Positions 35,924-46,055 of a stretch of 64,000 bases of DNA are shown piece by piece. Position 1 is the first letter of the stretch; each line of letters begins with the position of its first letter. The stretch is taken from the NCBI RefSeq assembly GCF_003350005.1, contig NZ_QLKS01000004.1, positions 62,001 through 126,000 of the forward strand. Direction: 5' to 3'. This DNA comes from Psychrobacter proteolyticus (lineage in GTDB: Bacteria > Pseudomonadota > Gammaproteobacteria > Pseudomonadales > Moraxellaceae). Position numbers and translations under genes: made by a program. The notes beneath the pieces were generated by a model. That model had not been told where the DNA came from. It searched no databases and saw nothing but the letters and a program-made list of their open reading frames with translations.

Positions 35924-37114
35924 ATGCCAAAAAATACATCTTATTCGTTACCAAAAGACAGCAAAGCATGGCAACAAGCCGTAGACTCTATTGCGGCATT
36001 ATTACCCGAAGATACCAATTTGCAAGACTTTGATGCGCTACAGTCGCTACCTGTTTTTGCGCTCATCGTAGTACTGCCGACTCAGGTATCTGAATTGGAT
36101 ATTCATCAGTACGTTCAGTCGTGGGTCGATGAACAGCCAAGTTGGCATCTAGTGACCGTTGCCGAAGATACTGACGCTAGCTTCGTCAATATCACGGTGT
36201 CTGATACAGAACCCACAGCAGCAGACGCACAGCGCCCACCCTTTACCCATACTCAGGTTTACCGTTATCTGCTAGTACCAGTCACTGACACACTAATGCA
36301 CCCTGGCAAAAAAACCGCAGCCGCTCACATTATTGATGATCAGCTGACCGCTCGCCTGCGTCATGACTTAACTGAAGAATATAACAATACACGCAGTGCA
36401 GATAGCACAGGCAACATGAACGTCGTAGACTGTCATATCTTGTCTGTCGGTCATATGCTACGGACACATAAGCTTGCCTGCTTTGATATGGACTCGACCT
36501 TGATCGAGCAAGAAGTCATCGTAGAGCTGGCAAAAACAGCTGGGATTGGCGAAGAAGTTGAAGCCATCACTGAAGCAGCAATGCGTGGTGAGATTGATTT
36601 TGATGAATCGTTTGCTCAGCGTGTGGCTTTGCTAAAAGGCACTTCTACTGATGTGCTTGATGATATCTGTAGTCGTCTGACGTTATCGACTGGTGCGCGC
36701 ACGACGATTAGTGCGCTAAAAGCACTGGGCTATCATACGGTGCTGGTCTCGGGCGGCTTCACTTATTTTGCTCGTTATATCGCTGAGCAGCTAGGTATCG
36801 ATGAAGTGCATGCCAATGCTTTAGATATTGAAGAAGGTGAAGTGACTGGTCATGTACAGTGGCCTATTGTCAACGGTGCCAAAAAAGCCGCTATCGTTGA
36901 GCATACTGCTGAGCGCTTAGGCATTGAGATGTCACAAGTGGTCTGTGTCGGTGACGGTGCTAATGACTTACCGATGATGGCATTGGCCGATTTGGGTGTG
37001 GCCTATCATGCCAAACCAATCGTTCAAGCACGTGCTGATGCAGCTATCAACGTGACAGGGCTTGAAGGTACTTTGTACGCTCTTGGCTATCCAGCATTGG
37101 CGCCTACTGAGTAA
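35924..37114 (+). CDS. serB: Phosphoserine phosphatase
   Basis: Last step of serine synthesis: dephosphorylates O-phosphoserine. HAD motifs: I FDMDSTLIE (nucleophile Asp188, acid Asp190), II VSGGFTYFA, III/IV GDGANDLPMM. The N-terminal 180 residues form the extra, ACT-like regulatory region seen in gammaproteobacterial SerB. Length 396 fits. Monocistronic, divergent from the SMP-domain gene. Confidence 0.96.
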   Translation: MPKNTSYSLPKDSKAWQQAVDSIAALLPEDTNLQDFDALQSLPVFALIVVLPTQVSELDIHQYVQSWVDEQPSWHLVTVAEDTDASFVNITVSDTEPTAADAQRPPFTHTQVYRYLLVPVTDTLMHPGKKTAAAHIIDDQLTARLRHDLTEEYNNTRSADSTGNMNVVDCHILSVGHMLRTHKLACFDMDSTLIEQEVIVELAKTAGIGEEVEAITEAAMRGEIDFDESFAQRVALLKGTSTDVLDDICSRLTLSTGARTTISALKALGYHTVLVSGGFTYFARYIAEQLGIDEVHANALDIEEGEVTGHVQWPIVNGAKKAAIVEHTAERLGIEMSQVVCVGDGANDLPMMALADLGVAYHAKPIVQARADAAINVTGLEGTLYALGYPALAPTE

Positions 37115-37141
37115 CTGCAGAACGCTTTATGCCATTTCACA

Positions 37142-37176
37142 AGCTAGGTTAATGTTTTGTCATTAATCTGGCTTTT
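37142..37176 (+). terminator. Probable terminator of serB
   Basis: Imperfect 13-bp stem AGCTAGGTTAATG / CATTAATCTGGCT around TTTTGT, then TTTT. Confidence 0.6.
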
Positions 37177-37465
37177 ATACTTTAGGGCATGGTTTAAACA
37201 AGAAAAATAGCGTAGATAATATCGGTATATTAACTAGCTATTTGACGATGTTTGGTAAGATTTTGCCCATTTTTAATTCAGTTAGATGACTATCAAATGC
37301 ATTAAAGACATGCCTTAGTACGTGATGATAATTAGTAAAATCTGCTATGCACACTGATGTTTAGCTAACGCCTGTTTTAGTTATTACTCATTTTTAGATG
37401 CTACTTATTTTTAGCTAATGCTTACTTTCAGATAACACTTATTTTTAAACGATAAAGGAATACCC
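37177..37465. other. Spacer upstream of the DUF368 gene
   Basis: AT-rich, no gene supported. Its last part, 37360-37443, is a degenerate tandem repeat, followed at once by the ribosome binding site AAAGGAA. Confidence 0.5.
37360..37443. repeat. Five degenerate 17-bp tandem repeats
   Basis: Consecutive units (16, 17, 17, 17, 17 bp): TTTAGCTAACGCCTGT, TTTAGTTATTACTCATT, TTTAGATGCTACTTATT, TTTAGCTAATGCTTACT, TTCAGATAACACTTATT. Ends 22 bp before a start codon. Confidence 0.8.
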
Positions 37466-38461
37466 ATGACGGCACCACAATCTCCACGGCCAACTCAGCC
37501 GTCAGCGTCAACGCCACTAGAGCCAGATACGGTACCTGTACGTACCGATAGCCCTAAGCAGCTGGTAGGTATCTATGCTAGAGGTATGGCCATGGGAGCA
37601 GCTGATATCGTACCTGGTGTCTCTGGCGGCACCATTGCGCTGATTGCAGGGATTTACGAGCGCTTGATTAACGCGCTTGGTAGTATCGGCCCCAATCTTT
37701 GGACGATCTTTCGACAAGAAGGTGGCATCAAAGGATTCGCGGCGATTTGGCGACAAGTAGATGCGACATTTTTATTGTGTTTGCTACTGGGTATTGCCAC
37801 TAGCTTTGCGACCTTAGCCGGTATCATTAAGCATTTATTGGACAATCAACCATTGCTTATTTGGTCGTTCTTTTTTGGATTGGTCGTCGCAACGGTATTT
37901 ATCTTACTCAGTGAGATAAAGCGCTGGAATATAGGACGTGTCGCACTGTTTGCGACTGGGCTTATTGCCGCCGTAGTCATTAGTAGTATGCCATTGCTTA
38001 CGACCACGCCTAGCTTACCGTATCTGTTTTTTGCAGGGGCAATTGCTATTTGTGCCATGATCCTACCCGGCATATCAGGGTCGTTTATTTTACTATTGCT
38101 AGGCGCTTACGATGCGGTATTAGAAGCAGTCGATACGATGAATCTAAGTGCCATTTTCACAGTCATTGCGGGTATGGCGACTGGGCTATTGCTATTCACG
38201 CGTGCACTCAAGTGGCTACTCTCACATTATTATCAGGCTACTTTGGCATTGCTGACAGGCTTTATCGCAGGCTCTCTAATAAAAGTATGGCCATGGAAAG
38301 TAGATGCGCTAGGCTCGCTAAACACTGAAGCTGTCCATAATGTCATGCCGTGGCAATACCCTACTGGCGCACAGTGGTCAACGACAGTAGGACTTATGCT
38401 ACTTGGTGCTATTCTAGTTTCGCTATTATCTTGGTGGGGTAATCGTACCAATCGAGTCTAA
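37466..38461 (+). CDS. DUF368 membrane protein, undecaprenyl-phosphate translocase (PopT) family
   Basis: 331 residues, eight or so hydrophobic helices. Diagnostic DUF368 motif GMAMGAADIVPGVSGGTIALIAGIYERLI (residues about 35-63) and the second, inverted-repeat copy AMILPGISGSFILLLLGAYDAVL. DUF368 proteins have recently been reported to recycle undecaprenyl phosphate across the inner membrane. The N-terminal 30 residues are Pro/Ser/Thr-rich and cytoplasmic. Monocistronic. Confidence 0.9.
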   Translation: MTAPQSPRPTQPSASTPLEPDTVPVRTDSPKQLVGIYARGMAMGAADIVPGVSGGTIALIAGIYERLINALGSIGPNLWTIFRQEGGIKGFAAIWRQVDATFLLCLLLGIATSFATLAGIIKHLLDNQPLLIWSFFFGLVVATVFILLSEIKRWNIGRVALFATGLIAAVVISSMPLLTTTPSLPYLFFAGAIAICAMILPGISGSFILLLLGAYDAVLEAVDTMNLSAIFTVIAGMATGLLLFTRALKWLLSHYYQATLALLTGFIAGSLIKVWPWKVDALGSLNTEAVHNVMPWQYPTGAQWSTTVGLMLLGAILVSLLSWWGNRTNRV

Positions 38462-38735
38462 CTATTTAACAAACTGTCAATCCTGTTTGCTAGTTTTGTG
38501 TGGTTTGCTAGCTAATAAATGTCTTCCTAGTCCAACAAAACCATTTCCGTATTCTTCAAAATAAGCGCCAATCCTCATGGTGCTTAGCCTAACATCTAGC
38601 CATCAAATATCGCAAAAACAAGCCAAAAAACCAAACGTCAACGGTTGTCGCAAAGTCGCCTGTACCCTCTTCAGCTTTACTCAATAACCTCTCATAATAG
38701 TCTCATTGGAATTCACCTTATGAATAGCGAGATGA

Positions 38736-39137
38736 ATGATGTTAATGACTATATTTTCTTTTATCGGTGTAGAGGCATGGAGCGGCGCGGCATGGCTGGG
38801 TTATGGACTGCTAGCCAGTTTAGTAGTGGTGCTCGCCTTGTCGTCATATCGTTGGCTACTGCTATATCTGTTTGGCGGCATGGCTTACTGGTTCACCGTT
38901 GAGTTGATTCAAAATATATTAGCCGGTCGTCCTATGTTGAGGGAGCTATCATCATGGCATCGCTATATCATCGCTATGAGCATCAGTTGGTTACCGTTAG
39001 CAGCTTGGGTACTGTATCGGGCATTACGCTATGATGATGTGAGTCAGACAGTTAGTCAGCAACGTGAGCTAGAAGCCGCACGTTATATCGAACACACTCC
39101 TGTCTACGATGATAACTATCAGCCACGTTTCCGTTAA
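38736..39137 (+). CDS. Hypothetical small membrane protein
   Basis: 133 residues with three to four hydrophobic segments (IFSFIGVEAWSGAAWLGYGLLASLVVVLALSSY, LLYLFGGMAYWFTVEL, YIIAMSISWLPLAAWVLY) and a polar tail of 35 residues. I do not recognise a family. The start could be either of two adjacent ATGs (38736, 38739) or the one at 38745; GCGAGA lies just upstream. Codon use resembles the neighbouring genes, so it is likely real. Confidence 0.6.
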   Translation: MMLMTIFSFIGVEAWSGAAWLGYGLLASLVVVLALSSYRWLLLYLFGGMAYWFTVELIQNILAGRPMLRELSSWHRYIIAMSISWLPLAAWVLYRALRYDDVSQTVSQQRELEAARYIEHTPVYDDNYQPRFR

Positions 39138-39343
39138 AACTGTCCTATTGATACCTCTGTTTGTCTATATCAATACCTTACTTACGTCAGTGACATCGAA
39201 TGTTACAAGATACTTAACGCTCTCTACTTAACTCCTAAAGAGTTGACACCCTGTGATAGTTTATAATCCAGTTATATATTTGTCATAAAAACTGGTATAA
39301 AGTACGCTTTATTTTTATGCCTCATTTCTTTAGGAGTTCTGCT

Positions 39344-39850
39344 ATGTTTACTGTTCCTGTATTAGATATCAAATCTGATCCATTAGATGCTTTATTGGCT
39401 GTCGTTGGCTATCGTTTGTCTATGTTAGCTGATAGCGATAATGAAGATGTCAAAGCGTTATTCGCTGATCGTCAAGTTACGATTGAATTTGCTAGTACTG
39501 AGTCTGATATCGCCCGTTCTTTTAGTTTTGACAATGGACAGTTCAGTCAACAAAGCGGCCATGCAAAAGAAGCAGATTTGACCATCACTTTTAAAGATTC
39601 TATGACTGGCGTTAGACTGCTTACTAAAGGTAGCTTGCCTGCCTTTATGACTGCTGTACAAGAAGGTAACTTGAGCATTGAAGGCGACTATAGCCTAATG
39701 ATGTGGTTCAACAAACTTGCTAAGCATATCGTTCCAGCTATCCCAGAAGAGTGCAAACCATATATCCAAAAAGCCAAGCCTTATGCTTATAAGGCACAGA
39801 AATTTGCTGAGCATTGGGTTGGTATCGCTAAGCATAAGCTTGGTAAATAA
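39344..39850 (+). CDS. SCP2 sterol-binding domain protein
   Basis: 168 residues with the SCP2 fold: ADLTITFKDSMTGVRLLTKG followed by AFMTAVQEGNLSIEGDYSLMMWFNKLAKHI, the lipid-binding end of the domain. Helical C-terminus rich in Lys. SCP2 proteins bind hydrophobic ligands; in proteobacteria several work in ubiquinone synthesis, but this one is not clearly UbiJ or UbiT. TAGGAG at 39331-39336 sets the ATG at 39344; an earlier in-frame ATG at 39317 has no such site. Confidence 0.8.
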   Translation: MFTVPVLDIKSDPLDALLAVVGYRLSMLADSDNEDVKALFADRQVTIEFASTESDIARSFSFDNGQFSQQSGHAKEADLTITFKDSMTGVRLLTKGSLPAFMTAVQEGNLSIEGDYSLMMWFNKLAKHIVPAIPEECKPYIQKAKPYAYKAQKFAEHWVGIAKHKLGK

Positions 39851-39982
39851 AAAGAATGGTGCACTGAGCGGTAGTCATTGGTAGAATGGATGGTATAGAA
39901 CTAAATAGCCAAACGTAGAGTTACTATTTATGTGCGCTACTGTGACAATTATACATACTGTCTAGCAGTGTTCTGATTTTCT

Positions 39983-40018
39983 AAAAAGGTTGCGGTATAC
40001 TATACGGCAACCTTTTTT
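39983..40018 (+). terminator. Terminator of the SCP2 gene
   Basis: AAAAAGGTTGC / GCAACCTTTTTT stem with T-run, 133 bp after the stop. Confidence 0.88.
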
Positions 40019-40095
40019 GTTACCTTATAAATGACAATAGATAAAAGCATTGGTTTTATTTAATACCCTCTAATTCTTATAAAAGGACTTACCTT

Positions 40096-41259
40096 ATGGC
40101 AGGATTGCTTAGCATCTCCGAACCTGACGCCACCCAGCCAACTGATGTAGCCACTCAGCCAAATACAACCAATAGTAATTTTTTGGCGAGCCTAGCCACA
40201 GACGCGACTCAAACTGATAGTAAAGTAGCTACGACGTATAGCCGTGAAGAAATCGCGCAACTGTTTGATTTACCTTTAATGGACTTGCTGTTACAAGCAC
40301 AAACCATCCATAGAAAGCATTTTACTGCTAATGAAGTGCAAATCAGCACGCTACTCTCTATCAAAACGGGCAATTGCCCTGAAGATTGCGGCTACTGCTC
40401 ACAGTCAGGCCACCATCGCGACACCACCAAACTACAAGCAGAAAAGCGCATAGAAGTTGACAAAGTCATCGCAGCGGCCAAACGCGCCAAAAACAGTGGC
40501 TCATCACGCTTCTGCATGGGTGCCGCGTGGAAACATCCAAGTGCTAAAGACATGCCTTATGTGGTTGAGCTGATCAAAGAAGTAAAAGCATTGGGACTTG
40601 AGACTTGCATGACACTCGGCATGCTCGATACCAATCAAGCAACGCAGTTGGCCGATGCAGGGTTGGATTACTACAACCATAATCTAGATACTTCACGCAG
40701 TTACTATGAACAAGTTGTTAGCACGCGCAGCTATGATGAGCGTTTAGACACGATAGAAAACGTGCGTAACTCTGGCATTAATGTCTGTAGTGGTAATATC
40801 GTTGGTATGGGCGAAAGCCGTGATGACCGCATCGATTGGGTACTTGAGCTGCTAAAAATGCCAAAAGCGCCTGAATCAATTCCAGTCAACTTACTGGTGC
40901 CTATTGCAGGTACACCGATTGGTGACAAAGTACTGGCCGAAGGTCAGCTGTCTGTACTTGAGTGGATTCGCACTATTGCGGTCGCCCGTATTTGCTGCCC
41001 GACTAGCTACGTGCGTTTATCTGCTGGCCGCGAAAGTCTATCTGACTCTGAGCAAGCATTGGCCTTTATGGCAGGTGCTAACTCATTCTTTTATGGTGAC
41101 AAGCTTCTTACCACCGGTAATGCAAGTCAATCAGGCGATGACAGACTCATGCGTGAGCTTGGTCTAACCAAACAGTTTGCCGCACCAAGAGCGCCTAAAG
41201 TACTGCCTGTAATGGATGCGATGAATGGTCATCAAACACAAGTTGTGTTGGCAGATTAA
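40096..41259 (+). CDS. bioB: Biotin synthase
   Basis: Radical SAM enzyme inserting sulfur into dethiobiotin. The [4Fe-4S] motif is CPEDCGYC with Cys94, Cys98, Cys101. The [2Fe-2S] ligands fall in later conserved blocks ([29 protein letters not shown]), and YNHNLDTS is the substrate region. At 387 residues it has about 40 extra N-terminal residues, Thr/Gln/Asn-rich, over E. coli BioB. No other bio genes are adjacent. Followed at 37 bp by hemJ, possibly co-transcribed. Confidence 0.97.
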   Translation: MAGLLSISEPDATQPTDVATQPNTTNSNFLASLATDATQTDSKVATTYSREEIAQLFDLPLMDLLLQAQTIHRKHFTANEVQISTLLSIKTGNCPEDCGYCSQSGHHRDTTKLQAEKRIEVDKVIAAAKRAKNSGSSRFCMGAAWKHPSAKDMPYVVELIKEVKALGLETCMTLGMLDTNQATQLADAGLDYYNHNLDTSRSYYEQVVSTRSYDERLDTIENVRNSGINVCSGNIVGMGESRDDRIDWVLELLKMPKAPESIPVNLLVPIAGTPIGDKVLAEGQLSVLEWIRTIAVARICCPTSYVRLSAGRESLSDSEQALAFMAGANSFFYGDKLLTTGNASQSGDDRLMRELGLTKQFAAPRAPKVLPVMDAMNGHQTQVVLAD

Positions 41260-41296
41260 GCTAAAGCTAAAAAATACAAGTTAAGCAAGAGAAACT

Positions 41297-41734
41297 ATGA
41301 TGGCAGATTATTTCAACTGGATTAAAGCGGCGCACATTATCTCGATGGTCTGCTGGTTTGCGGCGATATTCTATTTGCCGCGCCTGTTTGTCTATCATGC
41401 GATGAGTGACGATAGCATCAGTCATGAGCGCTTTGCCATTATGGAGCGCAAGCTGTATCGCGGCATCATGACCCCATCGATGATAGCGACATGGATCTTT
41501 GGTCTATGGATGTTGGGGCTGGGCTGGGATGTCTATAAAACCCAAGGCTGGCTCCACGTCAAATTGCTATTAGTAGTGCTACTGTCAGGCTATCATAGTG
41601 CTTGCGGCTTTTATCGTAAAAAGCTGATAGATAATCCACATTATAAAACGCATAAATTCTGGCGCTGGTTTAATGAAGTGCCTGTCTTCGCCTTAGTGAT
41701 TATCGTCATTCTAGTTGTTGTAAAACCGTTTTAA
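41297..41734 (+). CDS. hemJ: Protoporphyrinogen IX oxidase HemJ
   Basis: 145 residues, four membrane helices. Converts protoporphyrinogen IX to protoporphyrin IX in haem synthesis. Family residues: IKAAHIISMVCWFAAIFYLPRLFVYH at the N-terminus with the conserved His, and RWFNEVPVF near the end. Starts MM; the second ATG is equally possible. It is the non-homologous alternative to HemG/HemY, common in this bacterial group. Confidence 0.92.
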   Translation: MMADYFNWIKAAHIISMVCWFAAIFYLPRLFVYHAMSDDSISHERFAIMERKLYRGIMTPSMIATWIFGLWMLGLGWDVYKTQGWLHVKLLLVVLLSGYHSACGFYRKKLIDNPHYKTHKFWRWFNEVPVFALVIIVILVVVKPF

Positions 41735-41763
41735 TATCAGAAAAACCATTTAACATGCAAAAT

Positions 41764-41803
41764 AAAAGCGTCCGTAACTTCAATGAGTTGCGGACGCTTT
41801 TTT
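41764..41803 (+). terminator. Terminator after hemJ
   Basis: GCGTCCGTAACT / AGTTGCGGACGC stem with one mismatch pair, A-run before and T-run after; also positioned for the convergent gene ending at 41846. Confidence 0.9.
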
Positions 41804-41845
41804 ATTCATTTATAGGCCGTGTTATCAAACTGGAGATATCGAACA

Positions 41846-42484
41846 CTAAACACTAGGGCGCATAATTTGATAAACATTGCTTAAATCGTACACGCGATAA
41901 CGAGCTGGTTCACGGCGATTTTCACCAGCATAGCTCAATATCAATGCTTGCTTGGCACGCTCATCGACCCAACCGACGAACAGTCCACTATGCTCGACGC
42001 CATTGTAGCCATGATTGATATAATAGAGCCAGTCGCCTGCTTCAATCTCGCTGCTACTAGCATAGGGCCCTTGCGCATAAGTACCTTTGTGTATGGTATT
42101 ACGCGATACCCCTGCCCGATTAAATACAGCATTTAAATAGTCCCAGCAGCCACCTTGAATAATTGTGCGCTCGTTAAGTGCCATTTTGCGTGCGGTACTG
42201 ACCACTTCACGTGCTGCTATACTGCTTTGCGTCTCAGCATTGCTCAATAGCGGCAGATACTCGCTATCGACATTGTCATAGTTGCCTGATAAAAACGCTG
42301 GTAAGACTGTAGGTGCTGAACGCTGTACCTCAGGATAACGATAGGACGTATTCATCGTTGGTTGAATAGACTTTTGGGCGATAAGCATACTCATGCTATC
42401 TGCATGGGCTTGCCCTACTATGCCGCAGGTAAATAGTAAAAACCCGCACGACGCGGCGACTGACGGTATAGACAAACGCAGCAT
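41846..42484 (-). CDS. Secreted papain-like (NlpC/P60 or CHAP-type) protein
   Basis: 212 residues. A signal peptide (about 1-28, ending AHA) precedes a region with GGCWDYLNAVFNRAG (Cys113) and VEHSGLFVGW (His165) flanked by GDWLYYINHG. The Cys-then-His order and surrounding small residues fit a cysteine peptidase/amidase of the NlpC/P60 superfamily acting on peptidoglycan. This assignment is by motif only. Residues 30-100 are unassigned. Single gene. Confidence 0.6.
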   Translation of the reverse strand: MLRLSIPSVAASCGFLLFTCGIVGQAHADSMSMLIAQKSIQPTMNTSYRYPEVQRSAPTVLPAFLSGNYDNVDSEYLPLLSNAETQSSIAAREVVSTARKMALNERTIIQGGCWDYLNAVFNRAGVSRNTIHKGTYAQGPYASSSEIEAGDWLYYINHGYNGVEHSGLFVGWVDERAKQALILSYAGENRREPARYRVYDLSNVYQIMRPSV

Positions 42485-42747
42485 GACTAACTCCTTGTCA
42501 ACTAGATCTCAATGACAGTATCAATAATAAGTAGGATAAATTTTATAATCCTACTTATAAACCATTTAACCACAAATCTGCAAGCACTATTCGCCTGCGA
42601 TAGGTGATAGACGGTATAAATATACTGATAGATGACAATATTGGAGAGGCACGTCGCGTAAGATTTAAAGTGATATTTGAGTTAGGAATTTAGATAATAC
42701 AAAGATAATAGCTATGCTTTCGTAAAGTACGAAATTGAGAAATGATA

Positions 42748-43239
42748 CTAATTACTCTTCATTTTGATATTTACATGACGTTTCGTTAGCGCTTGTCCTT
42801 CTAAGATAGCTTTCGTCGCTTTTGCTTCTTGAGCACTCTCAAAGCCAGTAATACGATATTTGCGAACGTCATTGCTATCGACAACCTGTAATTGCTCGCC
42901 AATCAGCGTTATCTTATCGCCGTCAGTCAAATGAATATGTTCACGCTTACCTAGATTGTCATGGACCAACTCGCCAGCCCTTACCCACAATATACCGCTA
43001 CTAATCATACCGCTCATGGCTTTCTTATGCTGTTGGCGCTTTTTATTAAAAATAAAGCTACCAATGATAAGCAGTGCAAGCGCACCAATGGCTAGACGCT
43101 CAGGCAATAAGCTCATCGCCATGGCGACTGCGACGGCCCCTACCAATAATGCAGAACCAAACCAAAACATGCCATTATCAGCAGCATTTGATTGCCCTTG
43201 TAAGGTGATTTTGGCGCCATCATCAGTCAGCTTGAGCAT
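42748..43239 (-). CDS. Hypothetical membrane protein
   Basis: 163 residues. Two adjacent hydrophobic segments (about 24-45 and 49-64) followed by a 95-residue soluble part with GILWVRAGELVHDN and DGDKITLIGEQLQVVD, beta-rich and resembling a small PH-like or SH3-like domain by character only. Ends in a basic stretch. No family recognised. Codon use is normal for the window. Confidence 0.55.
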   Translation of the reverse strand: MLKLTDDGAKITLQGQSNAADNGMFWFGSALLVGAVAVAMAMSLLPERLAIGALALLIIGSFIFNKKRQQHKKAMSGMISSGILWVRAGELVHDNLGKREHIHLTDGDKITLIGEQLQVVDSNDVRKYRITGFESAQEAKATKAILEGQALTKRHVNIKMKSN

Positions 43240-43278
43240 GTGTTGTTACCTATTACGTAATGTACGAATATTTTCTAT

Positions 43279-43313
43279 TAAAAAACTGCCTATTAGCAGC
43301 TAACAGGCAGTTA
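43279..43313 (-). terminator. Terminator of rph
   Basis: On the minus strand AACTGCCT / AGGCAGTT with an inner AGC/GCT pair, then TTTTTT. Confidence 0.82.
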
Positions 43314-43357
43314 TTGACACTAAAAACAAAGACAGTGTGTTGTATCTAAAAGCTAGT

Positions 43358-44074
43358 CTACCAACCAAGCGCCGTCTGTTGCATTTTAATCAATTCGGCA
43401 ATGCCTTTTTCAGCTAATGACAGCATAGCATCTGCTTGAGCACGAGTGAACGGCTTTTCTTCAGCAGTACCTTGTAGCTCAATGTACTCGCCTTTTTGGG
43501 TCATCACAACGTTCAAGTCGGTATCGCAGCTAGAGTCTTCTTCATAGTTCAGATCAAGATACGCTTCGCCATCTTTCATACCAACGGAAACCGCAGCAAC
43601 TAATCCGATTAGCGGATCTGCTTTGAGTTTCTTGGCCTTTTGGATACTCTCTAGCGCATCGATAAGCGCAATCGCAGCACCAGTGATACTAGCCGTACGA
43701 GTACCACCATCCGCTTGCAGTACATCGCAATCAAGATAGATAGTGTTTTCACCAAGCTTACTCAGATCAATCATGGCACGTAAGCTACGACCGATCAAAC
43801 GCTGAATCTCTTGCGTACGACCTGACTGCTTACCGCGAGCCGCTTCACGCTGATTGCGCGTGTTAGTCGCACGTGGCAACATACCATACTCAGCTGTGAT
43901 CCAACCTTTGCCTTTACCTTTGAGCCAGCGCGGCACACCAGATTCTACACTGGCAGTACATAGTACCTTGGTATCGCCAAAACTTACCAATACTGACCCT
44001 TCAGCATGCTTCGTATAATGGCGCTCAAAGCTGATCGAGCGAAGTTGGTCAAGCTCACGATTGTCAATACGCAT
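43358..44074 (-). CDS. rph: Ribonuclease PH
   Basis: 238-residue phosphorolytic 3'-5' exoribonuclease trimming tRNA 3' ends. Signatures: [38 protein letters not shown] and [19 protein letters not shown]. Full length and not truncated (unlike E. coli K-12 MG1655 rph). RBS AGGAA before the ATG. Confidence 0.97.
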   Translation of the reverse strand: MRIDNRELDQLRSISFERHYTKHAEGSVLVSFGDTKVLCTASVESGVPRWLKGKGKGWITAEYGMLPRATNTRNQREAARGKQSGRTQEIQRLIGRSLRAMIDLSKLGENTIYLDCDVLQADGGTRTASITGAAIALIDALESIQKAKKLKADPLIGLVAAVSVGMKDGEAYLDLNYEEDSSCDTDLNVVMTQKGEYIELQGTAEEKPFTRAQADAMLSLAEKGIAELIKMQQTALGW

Positions 44075-44255
44075 AAAAATTCCTAGTACAATGTTATAAA
44101 AGCAGTGTCATAAAAACACCTATCAGTTGTCAGTAAACACATTGACAGGTATGTAGTCGACTAAAATCTTAAGATATCCTAACGTGACAACGGCGCAATA
44201 GCAAGATTCGCACCTGCCATTACGCCACCATTATCAACAAAATATCAGATATAAA

Positions 44256-46055
44256 CTATTCTAACCCTTCCATCTTACGCAATTCCTTACGTAGGATTTT
44301 GCCAACGTTCGACTTTGGTAATTCGTCAACGAACTGTATATGACGTGGACGCTTATAGCCAGTCAGTTGTTTTTTGCCATATTCCAATAGCTCTTTTTCA
44401 GTCACGTCGCCTTTTTTGACCACAAACAGCTTTGGCTCTTCGCCGCGATCATCGTTCGGTACACCAATAGCACCGCACTCTACGACTGCTGGATGCTCAC
44501 TCATCGCCTCTTCAATTTCGTTTGGATAGACGTTGAAACCAGACACCAAAATCATGTCTTTTTTGCGATCAACAATTTTGATAAAGCCTTTTTCGTCCAT
44601 AATGCCGATATCGCCCGTTTTTAAGTAACCGCTAGCCGTAAAGGATTCAGCAGTTTCTTTCGGACGATTCTGATAACCAATCATGACCTGTGGACCTTTT
44701 ACGCAGATTTCACCGCGATCACCCATGGCTACTATATTTTCGTCATCATCAATGAGCACAATATCCGTGCTAGGCGCAGGAATACCGATTTTTCCAGTAA
44801 ATTCCGCAATAGTCATCGGATTGAAAGCTACGACGGGTGAGGTCTCAGACAAGCCATAACCTTCAACGATAGGCAGGCCAGTGATTTTATGCCACTCTTT
44901 CGCTACGCTTGGCAATACTGACATACCGCCGCCGATAGACGCTTTTAGATTAGAAAAGTCCAAATCAGCAAAGTTATCTTTATGTACTAAGCCGTTAAAC
45001 AAAGTATTCACCGCAGGGACAAATGCTGGCTTGTACTTGGCCATCTCTTTGATAAGCCCATCAAGATCGCGCGGATTCGGAATGAGTAGCGAGGCATAAC
45101 CTTGATACATACTACACATACCGCAGACCATAAATGAGAATACGTGGTATAGCGGCAGTGCGGTCAAAATCACGTCTCTACCATCTATATCATCATCAAA
45201 TGCACTGTTCATCAGCGCGCTGACCTGTAGCATATTGGCGACTAGATTGCCATGAGACAGCATCGCGCCTTTCGCGACTCCTGTCGTACCACCAGTATAT
45301 TGCAGTAGCGCCACATCGCTTAAGTTTAACTCAGGGCGCTGGTACTTACTGGCTGACTCCGCATTCAAAGCATGCTTGAAGCTCACGCTATTCGGTATGC
45401 TATAAGCAGGAATCATCTTTTTAACATGACGAGCCACAAGATTAACCACGGCTCCTTTAATCGTACCTAGCATATCACCAATGGTACACACGACTACATG
45501 CTCTACCTGACCTTTATCTTCTGCATCTTGATACGTCTTAGCAAAGTTTTCAACGATAAATAGCGCTTTCGCACCACTGTCATGCAACTGATGTGACAGT
45601 TCACGACTGGTGTATAGAGGGTTTACATTGACCAACACCATCCCTGCACGAATGATACCCAAAGCGACCACTGGATACTGCAAGACGTTGGGCATCATGA
45701 CCCCAACTTTATCGCCTGCGACCAGTCCTATTGACTGCAAATAGCTAGCAATCTGGCGACTATATAGATCTAATTGCTTAAAAGTAATCGATGAGCCCAT
45801 GCAGATATAGGCAGGTTTTTGACCATAACGGCTAAAATTACGCTCGAACACATCCAGTAAAGAGGTATTGTCTTCTGGCATCTCGATAGTAGCATCGATA
45901 CTATAGCGCTCATAAGCGCTCAGCCACGGACTATCGCTGTCGATGGTTGGCATAGTAGGAAACGCATTGCTTTGATAAACGTCGTTAGTAGTATTGGCTT
46001 TATCGTCAGTTGCAGCGCTATTATCTGTCGTTTTTTTATTAATATTATCCGTCAT
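44256..46055 (-). CDS. fadD: Long-chain fatty acid-CoA ligase (FadD), second of tandem pair
   Basis: 599-residue acyl-CoA synthetase activating fatty acids via acyl-AMP. ATP/AMP motif YTGGTTGVAKGAMLSHGN, GYGLSETSP, and the FadD motif region TGDIGIMDEKGFIKIVDRKKDMI, with the catalytic Lys in PKSNVGKILRKEL. An N-terminal extension of about 35 Asn/Thr/Asp-rich residues is not seen in its paralogue upstream. The two genes are in the same direction, 509 bp apart. Confidence 0.93.
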   Translation of the reverse strand: MTDNINKKTTDNSAATDDKANTTNDVYQSNAFPTMPTIDSDSPWLSAYERYSIDATIEMPEDNTSLLDVFERNFSRYGQKPAYICMGSSITFKQLDLYSRQIASYLQSIGLVAGDKVGVMMPNVLQYPVVALGIIRAGMVLVNVNPLYTSRELSHQLHDSGAKALFIVENFAKTYQDAEDKGQVEHVVVCTIGDMLGTIKGAVVNLVARHVKKMIPAYSIPNSVSFKHALNAESASKYQRPELNLSDVALLQYTGGTTGVAKGAMLSHGNLVANMLQVSALMNSAFDDDIDGRDVILTALPLYHVFSFMVCGMCSMYQGYASLLIPNPRDLDGLIKEMAKYKPAFVPAVNTLFNGLVHKDNFADLDFSNLKASIGGGMSVLPSVAKEWHKITGLPIVEGYGLSETSPVVAFNPMTIAEFTGKIGIPAPSTDIVLIDDDENIVAMGDRGEICVKGPQVMIGYQNRPKETAESFTASGYLKTGDIGIMDEKGFIKIVDRKKDMILVSGFNVYPNEIEEAMSEHPAVVECGAIGVPNDDRGEEPKLFVVKKGDVTEKELLEYGKKQLTGYKRPRHIQFVDELPKSNVGKILRKELRKMEGLE

